From assembly GCA_002437585.1 (NCBI GenBank), contig DJQM01000053.1, positions 1-39,108 on the forward strand: DNA of 39,108 bases, read 5' to 3'. A model generated the notes under the pieces. It searched no databases. It was not told the origin of the DNA and saw only the letters and a list, made by a program, of their open reading frames with translations. A program made the position numbers and the translations under genes. The DNA is from Clostridiales bacterium UBA6386. GTDB taxonomy: Bacteria > Bacillota > Clostridia > Oscillospirales > Oscillospiraceae. Shown here piece by piece: positions 22,035-31,132 of the stretch (position 1 is the stretch's first letter; every line of letters starts with the position of its first letter).

Positions 22035-22607
22035 TTACTTCTTCATCAGGGGCGTACCGGTGTGCCAGGCCTGGCCCACCTTCTCGCCGATGGCGTAGTA
22101 GCCGCTGCGGAACTGGTCGAAGACGAAGGCGTTCAGCTTGGTGGGGTTCACCTTGCCTTTTTCGTCCAGCACGGATTCGTCCGCCAGCACGCCCACGATT
22201 TCACCGATAACGTGGTGGCCGTAGATTTCCTCCTTGTCCTCCACGACCTTGCATTCCAGGGTCAGGGGAAACTCCTGAACCACGGGGGCGTCCACCTTCT
22301 CACTTTTGACGGCGGTCAGGCCGCTGCGCGCGAATTTGTCGGGCATCTTATTGCCGGAAGCGATGCCGAAGAAATCGGCGGCCTCGATGTGGGGAATGTC
22401 CGCCACGCTCAGGGTGAAAGCACCCCGCTTTCTGATGTTTTCGGACGTTTTGTGGTCTGCGCTGATGTTCAGGGAAACCATGTTCTCGGCGCAGATACCG
22501 CCCCAGGCCATGTTCATCACATCGACGGTGCCGTCGTCACTGTAAGTGGCGATCATCAGCACGGGCATGGGGAACAGATAAGGATTGACACCCAGTTCTT
22601 TTTTCAT
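22035..22607 (-). CDS. Flavin reductase-like/flavoredoxin protein
   Basis: 190-residue FMN-binding split-barrel protein of the flavin reductase/flavoredoxin group, expected to be a cytoplasmic electron carrier or FMN reductase. The first strands PMPVLMIATYSDDGTVDVMNMAWGG and the later HKTSENIRKRGAFTLSV are the typical FMN-phosphate contact regions; GHHVIGEIVGV closes the barrel. The ribosome site is GGAGG. It lies alone between two near-identical terminators, so its transcript is well isolated. Confidence 0.88.
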   Translation of the reverse strand: MKKELGVNPYLFPMPVLMIATYSDDGTVDVMNMAWGGICAENMVSLNISADHKTSENIRKRGAFTLSVADIPHIEAADFFGIASGNKMPDKFARSGLTAVKSEKVDAPVVQEFPLTLECKVVEDKEEIYGHHVIGEIVGVLADESVLDEKGKVNPTKLNAFVFDQFRSGYYAIGEKVGQAWHTGTPLMKK

Positions 22608-22687
22608 AAAAATGACCTCCGTTGCGATTTTGGACTACTCCCGCAGTCCTGCATCCATAATAGCATTTCTTCCCAAAAACGCAAGTC

Positions 22688-22721
22688 AAAAACGACGTGG
22701 CCGGATGGTCACGTCGTTTTT
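22688..22721. terminator. Bidirectional terminator, twin copy 2
   Basis: Same 15-bp stem as 21993-22026 with loop GGAT in place of GTAT. It lies at the 3' end of pfp and 81 bases upstream of the flavoredoxin start. Confidence 0.85.
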
Positions 22722-22735
22722 CGGTAAATTGGAAA

Positions 22736-24394
22736 TCAAGCCTTCTCCAGAGCCAGAGTCCGGGTGGTCAGGTCGCAGACCTCGCTGGGTCCGAAGTACT
22801 GGATGGCACCGGGATAGGTGAAGCAGGTCTCCGCCGCCCACTGGTCTCTGTGTGCAGCAAAATAGGCGAAGGGCTTGCCGTCCAGCTCCACCAGAGCCTT
22901 GCGGATAACGGGCTTGTCCTGGCCGTTTCTGCGCTCCATGTTCATCATCTTGGTGATGGGCATACCGCCTGCCACCCACTCCTCGGCGGGCTTGGAGAGG
23001 TTGGACACCTTGGACAGGTAGCCGGTGTAGCCGTACAGGATCAGCATGAAGGCGTTGTAGCCCAGGCTGTAGCAGTAGTCGGCATCGAAGTTGGAGGGGA
23101 AGGCGCAGCGTCCTTCGTAGCCCAGGAAATGATGCTGGGTGGAGAACTTGCCGCTGTAGGTGCCGGCAGCCTTCCGGGCATCCAGATTGGCCTTGACCAG
23201 CTCGGCGAACAGCTTCTCGGACTCAATGAGGGACACCTGCACGTTGCCGTGGGGGTCACGCTCCAGGAACAGCTGCTGCTGGATGCTCTCAGGCAGGATG
23301 GCGAAGACAGCCATGGACTCCTTGGTCAGGCCGACTTCGATGAAGGCGTACTTCTCCTTCCAGGTGGGCAGGGCATTGAAGGCGGCGGTCTTGCTGCCCG
23401 CCAGCAGCTCATTGATCTCGCCGATCAGCACGGAGAACTCAGGCACGAATTCCACAATGCCCTCGGGGATAATGGCAACGCCGAAGTTTTCGCCGTTCGC
23501 CGCCCGCTTGGCCACGGAATCGGCGATATAGTCGGCGATCTGCGCCAGGGACATCTTCTTGGCGGCCACCTCCTCGCCGATCAGGCAGATGTTGGGCTGG
23601 GTTTCCAGGGCGCACTCCAGAGCCACATGGGAAGCGGAACGACCCATGACCTTGATGAAGTGCCAGTACTTCTTGGCGGAGTTGGCGTCCCGCTCAATGT
23701 TGCCGATGATCTCGCTGTAGGTCTTGGTGGCGGTATCGAAGCCGAAGGAGCACTCGATGTCCTCGTTCTTCAGGTCGCCGTCGATGGTCTTGGGGCAGCC
23801 GATGACCTGCACGCCGGTGTTGTGGGCGGCAAAATACTCGGCCAGAACAGCGGCATTGGTGTTGGAGTCATCGCCGCCGATGATGACGATGGCGTTGATG
23901 CCGTGCTTCTTGCACACCTGAGCCGCCACGGCAAACTGCTCCTCGGTCTCCAGCTTGGTTCTGCCGGAGCCGATGATGTCGAATCCGCCGGTGTTGCGGA
24001 ACTGATTGATGTATTCGTCGTCGAAGATCAGGTAGTTATCTTCCAGAAGGCCGCTGGGGCCGCCCTTGAAGCCATAGAGGACATTGTCCTTGCCCGTGGC
24101 CTTCAGCGCGTCATACAGGCCGCAGACCACGTTGTGGCCGCCGGGAGCCTGACCGCCGGACAGAATCACGCCAACGACCTGCTTTTTGGCCTCGGAGGTG
24201 TTCTTGCCCTTGACGAAGGTGATCTCGTTCTTGCCGTAGGTATTGGGGAACAGAGCGGAAATCGTTTCCTGATCGGCAACGCTGGCGGTTGCCTCGCCAT
24301 TTTTCACGCAGACGTCAGCCACACCATGACGGAGCATGCCGGGGAGCTTGGGGGTATACTGGTATCTGGCGACCTGCAGAGGGGACAGTTTCAT
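22736..24394 (-). CDS. pfp: Pyrophosphate-dependent 6-phosphofructokinase (long form)
   Basis: 552-residue enzyme that phosphorylates fructose-6-phosphate with pyrophosphate, reversibly. The nucleotide loop carries GGDDSN (173-178) in place of the GGDGS of ATP-PFK, the mark of PPi use. PKTIDGDL (201-208) is the catalytic loop, and MGRSASHVALE is the substrate-binding helix. The length fits the long clade shared with plants and some gut Clostridia and spirochaetes. Start with AAGGAG upstream. It is divergent from fba, the enzyme that takes its product, across a 251-base spacer with both promoters. Confidence 0.95.
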   Translation of the reverse strand: MKLSPLQVARYQYTPKLPGMLRHGVADVCVKNGEATASVADQETISALFPNTYGKNEITFVKGKNTSEAKKQVVGVILSGGQAPGGHNVVCGLYDALKATGKDNVLYGFKGGPSGLLEDNYLIFDDEYINQFRNTGGFDIIGSGRTKLETEEQFAVAAQVCKKHGINAIVIIGGDDSNTNAAVLAEYFAAHNTGVQVIGCPKTIDGDLKNEDIECSFGFDTATKTYSEIIGNIERDANSAKKYWHFIKVMGRSASHVALECALETQPNICLIGEEVAAKKMSLAQIADYIADSVAKRAANGENFGVAIIPEGIVEFVPEFSVLIGEINELLAGSKTAAFNALPTWKEKYAFIEVGLTKESMAVFAILPESIQQQLFLERDPHGNVQVSLIESEKLFAELVKANLDARKAAGTYSGKFSTQHHFLGYEGRCAFPSNFDADYCYSLGYNAFMLILYGYTGYLSKVSNLSKPAEEWVAGGMPITKMMNMERRNGQDKPVIRKALVELDGKPFAYFAAHRDQWAAETCFTYPGAIQYFGPSEVCDLTTRTLALEKA

Positions 24395-24441
24395 CTGAAA
24401 AGCACTCCTTTAGTTGAATTGCGTAGATGCCTACAGATGTG

Positions 24442-24470
24442 ATTATACTCCATTCTGAAGCAAAGGTAAA
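24442..24470 (-). promoter_or_regulatory. Promoter of pfp
   Basis: On the minus strand TTTACC, 17 bases, TATAAT, 48 bases before the start. Confidence 0.6.
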
Positions 24471-24564
24471 TTGCCATTTCTTCTAATTTTCGGGAGGGTT
24501 CTTCCGGGAAACTGGTCAATATTGATTGAAAGAACGGATTTTGAGGTACATAAGAAGATTACTA

Positions 24565-24592
24565 TTGAAAAAAGCGGAAAGTATGGTATAAT
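24565..24592 (+). promoter_or_regulatory. Promoter of fba
   Basis: TTGAAA, 16 bases, TATAAT with an upstream TGG (extended -10). Very strong match for a glycolytic gene. Confidence 0.75.
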
Positions 24593-24645
24593 AGTCACCG
24601 AAAAAGCAGGCGCGAGGCCTGCGATAAAAGAAAGGATTGATTCCG

Positions 24646-25614
24646 ATGCCCCTTGTTACTACAAAAGAGATGTTCAAGAAGGCCTACGACGGCGGCTACG
24701 CCATCGGTGCTTTCAATGTCAACAACATGGAAATTGTCCAGGGTATCACCGAAGCTGCCGGCGAGCTGAAGAGCCCCGTCATTCTGCAGGTTTCCAAGGG
24801 TGCCCGCGCCTATGCCAACCACACTTATCTCGTAAAGCTGGTTGAGGCGGCTGTCATTGAGAATCCCGAGATTCCCATTGCGCTGCACCTGGATCACGGC
24901 GACAGCTTCGAGCTGTGCAAGAGCTGCGTGGACGGCGGCTTCACCTCCGTTATGATCGACGCTTCCTCCAAGTCCTTTGAGGAGAACATTGCCCTGACGA
25001 AGCAGGTCGTTGAGTATGCTCATGACCACGGCGTCGTGGTCGAGGCTGAGCTGGGCACTCTGGCCGGCGTTGAGGACGAGGTGGCCGTGGAGCACGGCAA
25101 GGAGAGCTATACCCATCCCGAAGAGGTTGAGGAGTTTGTCTCCCGCACCGGCTGCGACTCTCTGGCCATCGCCATCGGCACCAGCCACGGCGCGTACAAG
25201 TTCAAGCCCTCTCAGTGCACCCGGAACGCCGACGGCGTCCTGGTTCCGCCTCCCCTGCGCTTCGACGTGCTGGAGGAGTGCATCAAGCGGCTGCCCGGCT
25301 TCCCCATCGTTCTGCACGGCTCCTCTTCCGTTCCCCAGGAATTCGTGAAGATGGTCAACACCTACGGCGGCAATATGCCCGACGCCATCGGCATCCCTGA
25401 GGATCAGCTGCGCAAGGCTGCCAAGCTGGCCGTGTGCAAGATCAACATCGACTCCGATATCCGTCTGGCTATGACCGGCACCATCCGCAAGTACTTCGCC
25501 GAGCATCCGGATCACTTCGATCCTCGTCAGTACCTGAAGCCCGCCCGTCAGGCCGTCAAGGACATGGTCGCTCACAAGATCGTCCACGTTCTGGGTTCCG
25601 ACGGCAAGGCCTGA
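24646..25614 (+). CDS. fba: Class II fructose-bisphosphate aldolase
   Basis: 322-residue zinc aldolase that splits fructose-1,6-bisphosphate. Catalytic and metal region HLDHGDSFE (81-89; D83 and H84), EAELGTLAG (about 132-140), GTSHGAYKFK with the second zinc histidine, and VLHGSSSVP with the third. The C terminus (ARQAVKDMVAHKI) is standard. The start is the ATG with AAAGGA 9 bases upstream; a TTG three codons earlier is in frame but unlikely. Own promoter; terminator at 25635. Divergent from pfp. Confidence 0.96.
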   Translation: MPLVTTKEMFKKAYDGGYAIGAFNVNNMEIVQGITEAAGELKSPVILQVSKGARAYANHTYLVKLVEAAVIENPEIPIALHLDHGDSFELCKSCVDGGFTSVMIDASSKSFEENIALTKQVVEYAHDHGVVVEAELGTLAGVEDEVAVEHGKESYTHPEEVEEFVSRTGCDSLAIAIGTSHGAYKFKPSQCTRNADGVLVPPPLRFDVLEECIKRLPGFPIVLHGSSSVPQEFVKMVNTYGGNMPDAIGIPEDQLRKAAKLAVCKINIDSDIRLAMTGTIRKYFAEHPDHFDPRQYLKPARQAVKDMVAHKIVHVLGSDGKA

Positions 25615-25634
25615 GCGATTGCCTGACAATTTCA

Positions 25635-25664
25635 AGACGCACCGCAAACGCGGTGCGTCTTTTT
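25635..25664 (+). terminator. Intrinsic terminator of fba
   Basis: AGACGCACCGC, loop AAAC, GCGGTGCGTCT, then TTTT: an 11-bp perfect stem. Confidence 0.9.
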
Positions 25665-25674
25665 GTCCGTCTGA

Positions 25675-25706
25675 TTGTAAACCTGTTAAAAAATAATGGT
25701 TGACAT
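25675..25706. promoter_or_regulatory. BirA operator of bioY
   Basis: TTGTAAACC, 14 bases, GGTTGACAT. This matches the Firmicutes BirA box (two 9-bp arms of the type TTGTAAACC/GGTTTACAA, 14-16 bases apart). Its right arm contains the -35 box of the bioY promoter, and birA is the third gene downstream. Confidence 0.85.
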
Positions 25707-25728
25707 TTCAGCCGTCACATGCTATATT
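25700..25728 (+). promoter_or_regulatory. Promoter of bioY-DUF1284-birA
   Basis: TTGACA, 17 bases, TATATT. The -35 lies inside the BirA operator. Confidence 0.8.
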
Positions 25729-25759
25729 CCCTTTGACAAAAAACCTGGAGGGAATCTCA

Positions 25760-26302
25760 ATGGAAAAGAAGCTGACGGTGCGGGACATGGCCTATGTCGC
25801 CATGTTCGCGGTGATTATGGCGGTGTGCTCCTGGATCTCGGTGCCCTATGTGGTGCCCTTTACCCTGCAAACCTTCGCCGTGTTCCTGGCGGTGGGCGTG
25901 CTGGGGGGCAAGCGGGGTACTCTGGCCGTGCTGGTTTACATTCTGCTGGGCTGCGTGGGCGTTCCGGTGTTCTCCGGCTTTACCGGGGGTGTGGGTATTC
26001 TCATGGGCAGCACCGGCGGCTACATCGTGGGCTTCCTGGTGGCGGCGGCTCTCATGTGGGTCATGGAGAAGATTCCCGGCAACCGGACGGCGGTGCTGAC
26101 GGCCTCCATGGTGCTGGGTCTTGCCGCCTGCTATGCCTTCGGCACGGTCTGGTTCGTGACGGTCTACGCCAGAACCACCGGCCCCGTGGGGGTGTGGACG
26201 GCTCTTGGCTGGTGTGTGTTTCCCTACATCGTGCCGGATCTGGTGAAGATCGCCCTGGCTCTGGTGCTGTGCAAGCGGCTGAGAAAGGTCATCCGGCTGT
26301 GA
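25760..26302 (+). CDS. bioY: BioY biotin transporter substrate-binding subunit
   Basis: 180-residue membrane protein, S-component of an ECF biotin importer. About six hydrophobic segments; motifs VPFTLQTFAVFLAVGVLGGKRG (read as two parts) and VGVPVFSGFTGGVGILMGSTGGY are the BioY signature. No EcfA or EcfT gene is present, so it probably uses the shared ECF module encoded elsewhere. The start ATG has GGAGGG upstream. It overlaps the next gene by 4 bases (GTGA). Probably repressed by biotinyl-AMP-bound BirA through the operator at 25675. Confidence 0.95.
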   Translation: MEKKLTVRDMAYVAMFAVIMAVCSWISVPYVVPFTLQTFAVFLAVGVLGGKRGTLAVLVYILLGCVGVPVFSGFTGGVGILMGSTGGYIVGFLVAAALMWVMEKIPGNRTAVLTASMVLGLAACYAFGTVWFVTVYARTTGPVGVWTALGWCVFPYIVPDLVKIALALVLCKRLRKVIRL

Positions 26303-26679
26303 GCGCCTACAAAATCCGTGCCCATCACGGCATGTGCCTTCCCTTCTTCCGGGGGGCGGGCTACAGCGGAGCCTTTGTGGAAAATATGACCCGGATGAAG
26401 AAAATCCTGGCGGAAAATCCGGAAATCCGCCTGGTGGCAGGCAGCGACGACATCTGCGCCGCCTGCCCCAACCGGGAAACGCAGGCCTGCGCCGAAAAGG
26501 CCTGCCGGTATGACCGGCAGGTGCTTGACCGGTGCGGCCTGACCCCCGGCGACCGGATGAACTATCTGACCTTCTCCGCTCTGGTGGAGAAGGCTGTTCT
26601 TCGTCCCGGCAAGCGGACGGAAATCTGCGGGGACTGCCAGTGGAGCAGTCTGTGCGTCTGGAAGGAGGAAAGGCCGTGA
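26299..26679 (+). CDS. DUF1284-like cysteine-rich protein
   Basis: 126-residue soluble protein. It begins IRAHHGMCLPFFRGAGYS, the recognised DUF1284 N terminus, and contains a cysteine-rich middle (ICAACPNRETQACAEKAC) and end (CGDCQWSSLC). The eight or so cysteines suggest a bound iron-sulfur cluster or zinc. Function unknown. The start is GTG overlapping the bioY stop, and its own stop overlaps the birA GTG start. It is locked between two biotin genes in one unit, which suggests, but does not show, a role connected with biotin. Confidence 0.75.
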   Translation: MSAYKIRAHHGMCLPFFRGAGYSGAFVENMTRMKKILAENPEIRLVAGSDDICAACPNRETQACAEKACRYDRQVLDRCGLTPGDRMNYLTFSALVEKAVLRPGKRTEICGDCQWSSLCVWKEERP

Positions 26680-27653
26680 CCACGAAGGAAAAGCTTCTGA
26701 CCCTGCTGGAAAACCGGCGGGGCAGCTTCGTTTCCGGGGAGGAGGCGGCGCAGGAGCTGTCCGTCACCCGGGCGGCAGTCTGGAAGGCGGTGAGGGCTCT
26801 GTGTCAGGAGGGCTACCCCATCGACGCGGTGCCCAACCGGGGCTACTGCCTTTCCAAAATGGGGGACGTGCTGTCCGCTCAGGGAATCGCCAAGTTTCTG
26901 AACCCGGAGATGCGCCCGTTGGTGGAAAAGTCCGTAGATTCCACCAACGCCGCCGCCCGCCGCCTGGCGGAGCGGGGGGAGCCGGAGGGTACGGTGGTAC
27001 TCTCCGGCAGCCAGACCCAGGGGCGGGGGCGGTATGGCCGAAGCTTCTACTCTCCGGCGGACACCGGCGTTTATCTGAGCCTGCTGCTGCGTCCCGCCGG
27101 CGATCCCCAGCAGACGGTGCTGCTCACGGCGGCGGCCGCCGCGGCCATGTGTCAGGCCATGGAAGCGTTGGGGGTGGAAAGCCCTAAAATCAAGTGGGTC
27201 AACGACATTTTCCTCCGGGGGAAGAAGGTCTGCGGCATTCTCAGCCAGGCCGCCTTCAGCCTGGAAACCGGCGCGCCGGAGTATGCGGTGGTTGGGGTCG
27301 GTGTCAACGTCTACACACCCAAAGACGGCTTTCCGGCAGAAATCGCGGACATCGCGGGTTCCCTCTGGGACAGCCCGGTGCCGGAGGGGAAAAATCGGCT
27401 GGCGGCGGAATTTCTCAATCGGTTCTGGACATTGTACCGAACCGGCGGGGACTTCCTGGAGGACTACCGCCGCAGAAGCCTGGTGGTGGGAAAGCCCCTC
27501 ACGGTGCTGTCCGGAGACACCCGCCGGAACGCCCTTGCCCTGGGCATCGACGACCGGTGCCGCCTGCGGGTGCGCTTCGGGGACGGGACGGAGCAGTCTC
27601 TTTCCTACGGCGAGGTCAGCATTCTTTCGGAGACTTTGCCGGAAAAAACGTGA
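26676..27653 (+). CDS. birA: Biotin--protein ligase/biotin operon repressor BirA
   Basis: 325-residue bifunctional protein that attaches biotin to carboxylases and represses biotin genes. N-terminal winged helix, residues 1-62 (GEEAAQELSVTRAAVWKAVR). Ligase domain with the biotin/ATP loop GRGRYGRSFYSPADTG (about 113-128), KWVNDI and KVCGILSQ. A C-terminal SH3-like domain follows (about 270-325). Start is GTG overlapping the DUF1284 stop, with GAAGGAGG upstream. The DNA-binding domain explains the operator at 25675. Confidence 0.95.
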   Translation: MTTKEKLLTLLENRRGSFVSGEEAAQELSVTRAAVWKAVRALCQEGYPIDAVPNRGYCLSKMGDVLSAQGIAKFLNPEMRPLVEKSVDSTNAAARRLAERGEPEGTVVLSGSQTQGRGRYGRSFYSPADTGVYLSLLLRPAGDPQQTVLLTAAAAAAMCQAMEALGVESPKIKWVNDIFLRGKKVCGILSQAAFSLETGAPEYAVVGVGVNVYTPKDGFPAEIADIAGSLWDSPVPEGKNRLAAEFLNRFWTLYRTGGDFLEDYRRRSLVVGKPLTVLSGDTRRNALALGIDDRCRLRVRFGDGTEQSLSYGEVSILSETLPEKT

Positions 27654-27671
27654 AAATTCCGGTTATCCCCC

Positions 27672-27700
27672 TTGTAAACTGCAGAATAATATGGTAAACT
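27672..27700 (+). promoter_or_regulatory. Candidate promoter of prfC
   Basis: TTGTAA, 17 bases, TAAACT. The boxes are moderate. The TTGTAAACTG...GGTAAACTG words resemble half a BirA site, but the arrangement is direct, not inverted. Confidence 0.4.
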
Positions 27701-27778
27701 GAACTGGTTTGAGAAAAATTACTTGATTTGGAGGCCAATGCCCTCCGGATTTTCAGCTTACAATGGAGGACTTAACAG

Positions 27779-29371
<1,593 letters not shown>

Positions 29372-29380
29372 CCGAAAAGA

Positions 29381-29412
29381 AGAACGCCGCCGGGGTTCCC
29401 CGGCGGCGTTCT
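29381..29412. terminator. Bidirectional terminator between prfC and hydA
   Basis: A 15-bp perfect GC-rich stem (AGAACGCCGCCGGGG and its complement) lies between the two convergent stop codons. Confidence 0.8.
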
Positions 29413-29425
29413 GTATTGTGCTGGA

Positions 29426-31120
29426 TTATCCGTGATGGCTGGTATGGAGCAGCTCGTGGGTCTTGTCCTTGAAGGGGCCGCTGTAGAACACGTCCATCAG
29501 GGGGTTTTCATTGGACTTCTTGATGGCCATATTGCCGTCCGCCGCGTAAAGCCCCGCCCGCCGGGTGGTGACTCTGGTCGCCTTGGTGCCGTAAATGGGC
29601 TGACCGCCGCCCATGACGCAGCCGCCGGGACAGGCCATGACCTCGATGAAGTGATAGCTCTTCTCGCCGGACTTTACCGCATCCAGCACCTTCCGGGCAT
29701 TTTCCAGACCGGAGGCGACGCAAATTCTGACCTCGATCCCCTTGTAGGGAACGATAAACTCCCGGATGCCTTCCTCTCCCCGGACACCGCAGTCAGCAAT
29801 GGCATCCAGAGAAGGGCCTTCCTCGTCGTCACACAGCCGACGCAGTACCGCCTCGGTAACGCCGCCGGTGGTGCCGAAGATCACGCCGCCGCCGGAGCCG
29901 ATGCCGAAGGGCATGTCACAGGCCTCGCTGGGCAGGGTCTCAAAGTTGATGCCGTGGCCGTCGATCATCCGGATCAGCTCGGTGGTGGTAAGCACCACGT
30001 CCGTATCCTGCTCGCCGTAGGTGCGGTAATCCTCCCGGGCGGCCTCCATCTTCTTGGCCGTACAGGGCATGATGGAAACGACCATGGTCTTCTTGCCCTT
30101 GGCGTGCTTCTCGTCCCGGTAGTACTCCTTCAGGACGGCGGAGAACATGCCCTGGGGAGACCGACAGGTGGAAATATTTTCCTTGAACTCCGGGAATTCG
30201 TTCTCCACGAACTTCACCCAGGCGGGGCAGCAGGAGGTGAGCAGCGGCAGCTTTTCGCCCTTGCCTACCCGGTTCAGGAACTCCGCAGACTCCTCCATGA
30301 TGGTCAGGTCGGCGGTGTAGGTGGTGTCAAAGACCTCATCGAAGCCCATCCGGTGCAGAGCCGCCACGATCTTGCCCATGGCGTTCTCGCCCTTCGGAAG
30401 GCCGAAGGCCTCGCCCAGAGCCACCCGGACGGCGGGGGCAATCTGGGCAACCACCCGGGTGTTCCTGTCGCCCAGAGCCTGCCAGACCTCGGTCATATTG
30501 TGGTGGATGGTCAGCGCACCGGTGGGGCACACCACCCGGCACTGGCCGCAGCCCACGCAGTTGGTCTGTGCCATTTTCCGGTCAAAGGCGGGGGTAACCA
30601 CCGCGTCAGTGCCCCGATGGGCAAAGCCCAGCACGCCGATGCCCTGCAGCTCGGTGCAGGCCCGGACGCAGTTGCCGCACAGGACGCACTTGTTGGGATC
30701 CCGGACGATGGCGGGAGAAGAGAAGTCCACAGGCATAATCTCCCGGTGGTTCTCAAAGCGCACCTGGTTGATGCCCAGCTGATAGGCCAGCTTCTGGAGC
30801 TTGCACTTGCCGTGCTTGTCGCAGGTGGTGCAGTCCCGGCAGTGAGCCGCCAGCAGCAGCTCCACGATCAGCTTCCGGTGCTTGCGCAGCCGCTCGGTGT
30901 GGGTGTAGATGACCATGCCGTCCCGGGGCTCCTCGGAGCAGGAGGCAAAGCACCGGCCCCGGTCGTCCTCCACCGTACACAGACGGCAGGCGCCAAAAAT
31001 GGAAAGCTCCGGCTGATAGCACAATGTGGGGACCTCAATGCCTGCGTTGCGGATAATGGTCAGGATATTCTTTTCGTTGGTAAACTCGTACTTTTTACCG
31101 TTAATTGTGATCGTTCCCAT
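29426..31120 (-). CDS. hydA: [FeFe]-hydrogenase catalytic subunit HydA
   Basis: 564-residue cytoplasmic hydrogenase large subunit. N-terminal [2Fe-2S] domain (C34, C45, C48, C61), His-ligated [4Fe-4S] (H93, C97, C100, C106), two [4Fe-4S] clusters (CVLCGNCVRAC at 145-155, CVGCGQCRVVC at 188-198). H-cluster motifs are all canonical: L1 TSCCPAW (295-301), L2 MPCTAKKME (351-359), L3 MACPGGCVMGGGQP (494-507). Last gene of hydC-hydB-hydA, 12 bases after hydB, ribosome site AAGGAGG. The subunit set corresponds to the NAD-linked, electron-bifurcating group that couples NADH and reduced ferredoxin to H2. Assembly genes hydEFG are not in the window. Confidence 0.96.
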   Translation of the reverse strand: MGTITINGKKYEFTNEKNILTIIRNAGIEVPTLCYQPELSIFGACRLCTVEDDRGRCFASCSEEPRDGMVIYTHTERLRKHRKLIVELLLAAHCRDCTTCDKHGKCKLQKLAYQLGINQVRFENHREIMPVDFSSPAIVRDPNKCVLCGNCVRACTELQGIGVLGFAHRGTDAVVTPAFDRKMAQTNCVGCGQCRVVCPTGALTIHHNMTEVWQALGDRNTRVVAQIAPAVRVALGEAFGLPKGENAMGKIVAALHRMGFDEVFDTTYTADLTIMEESAEFLNRVGKGEKLPLLTSCCPAWVKFVENEFPEFKENISTCRSPQGMFSAVLKEYYRDEKHAKGKKTMVVSIMPCTAKKMEAAREDYRTYGEQDTDVVLTTTELIRMIDGHGINFETLPSEACDMPFGIGSGGGVIFGTTGGVTEAVLRRLCDDEEGPSLDAIADCGVRGEEGIREFIVPYKGIEVRICVASGLENARKVLDAVKSGEKSYHFIEVMACPGGCVMGGGQPIYGTKATRVTTRRAGLYAADGNMAIKKSNENPLMDVFYSGPFKDKTHELLHTSHHG

Positions 31121-31132
31121 GATTTCCCCTCC

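Noticed and set aside
22697..24442. 581-codon plus-strand frame opposite pfp
   Set aside because: Antisense shadow of a well-conserved enzyme gene; no recognisable domain.
25665..25760. Riboswitch before bioY
   Set aside because: The leader after the promoter is too short, and the inverted motif overlapping the -35 is a protein operator of BirA type.
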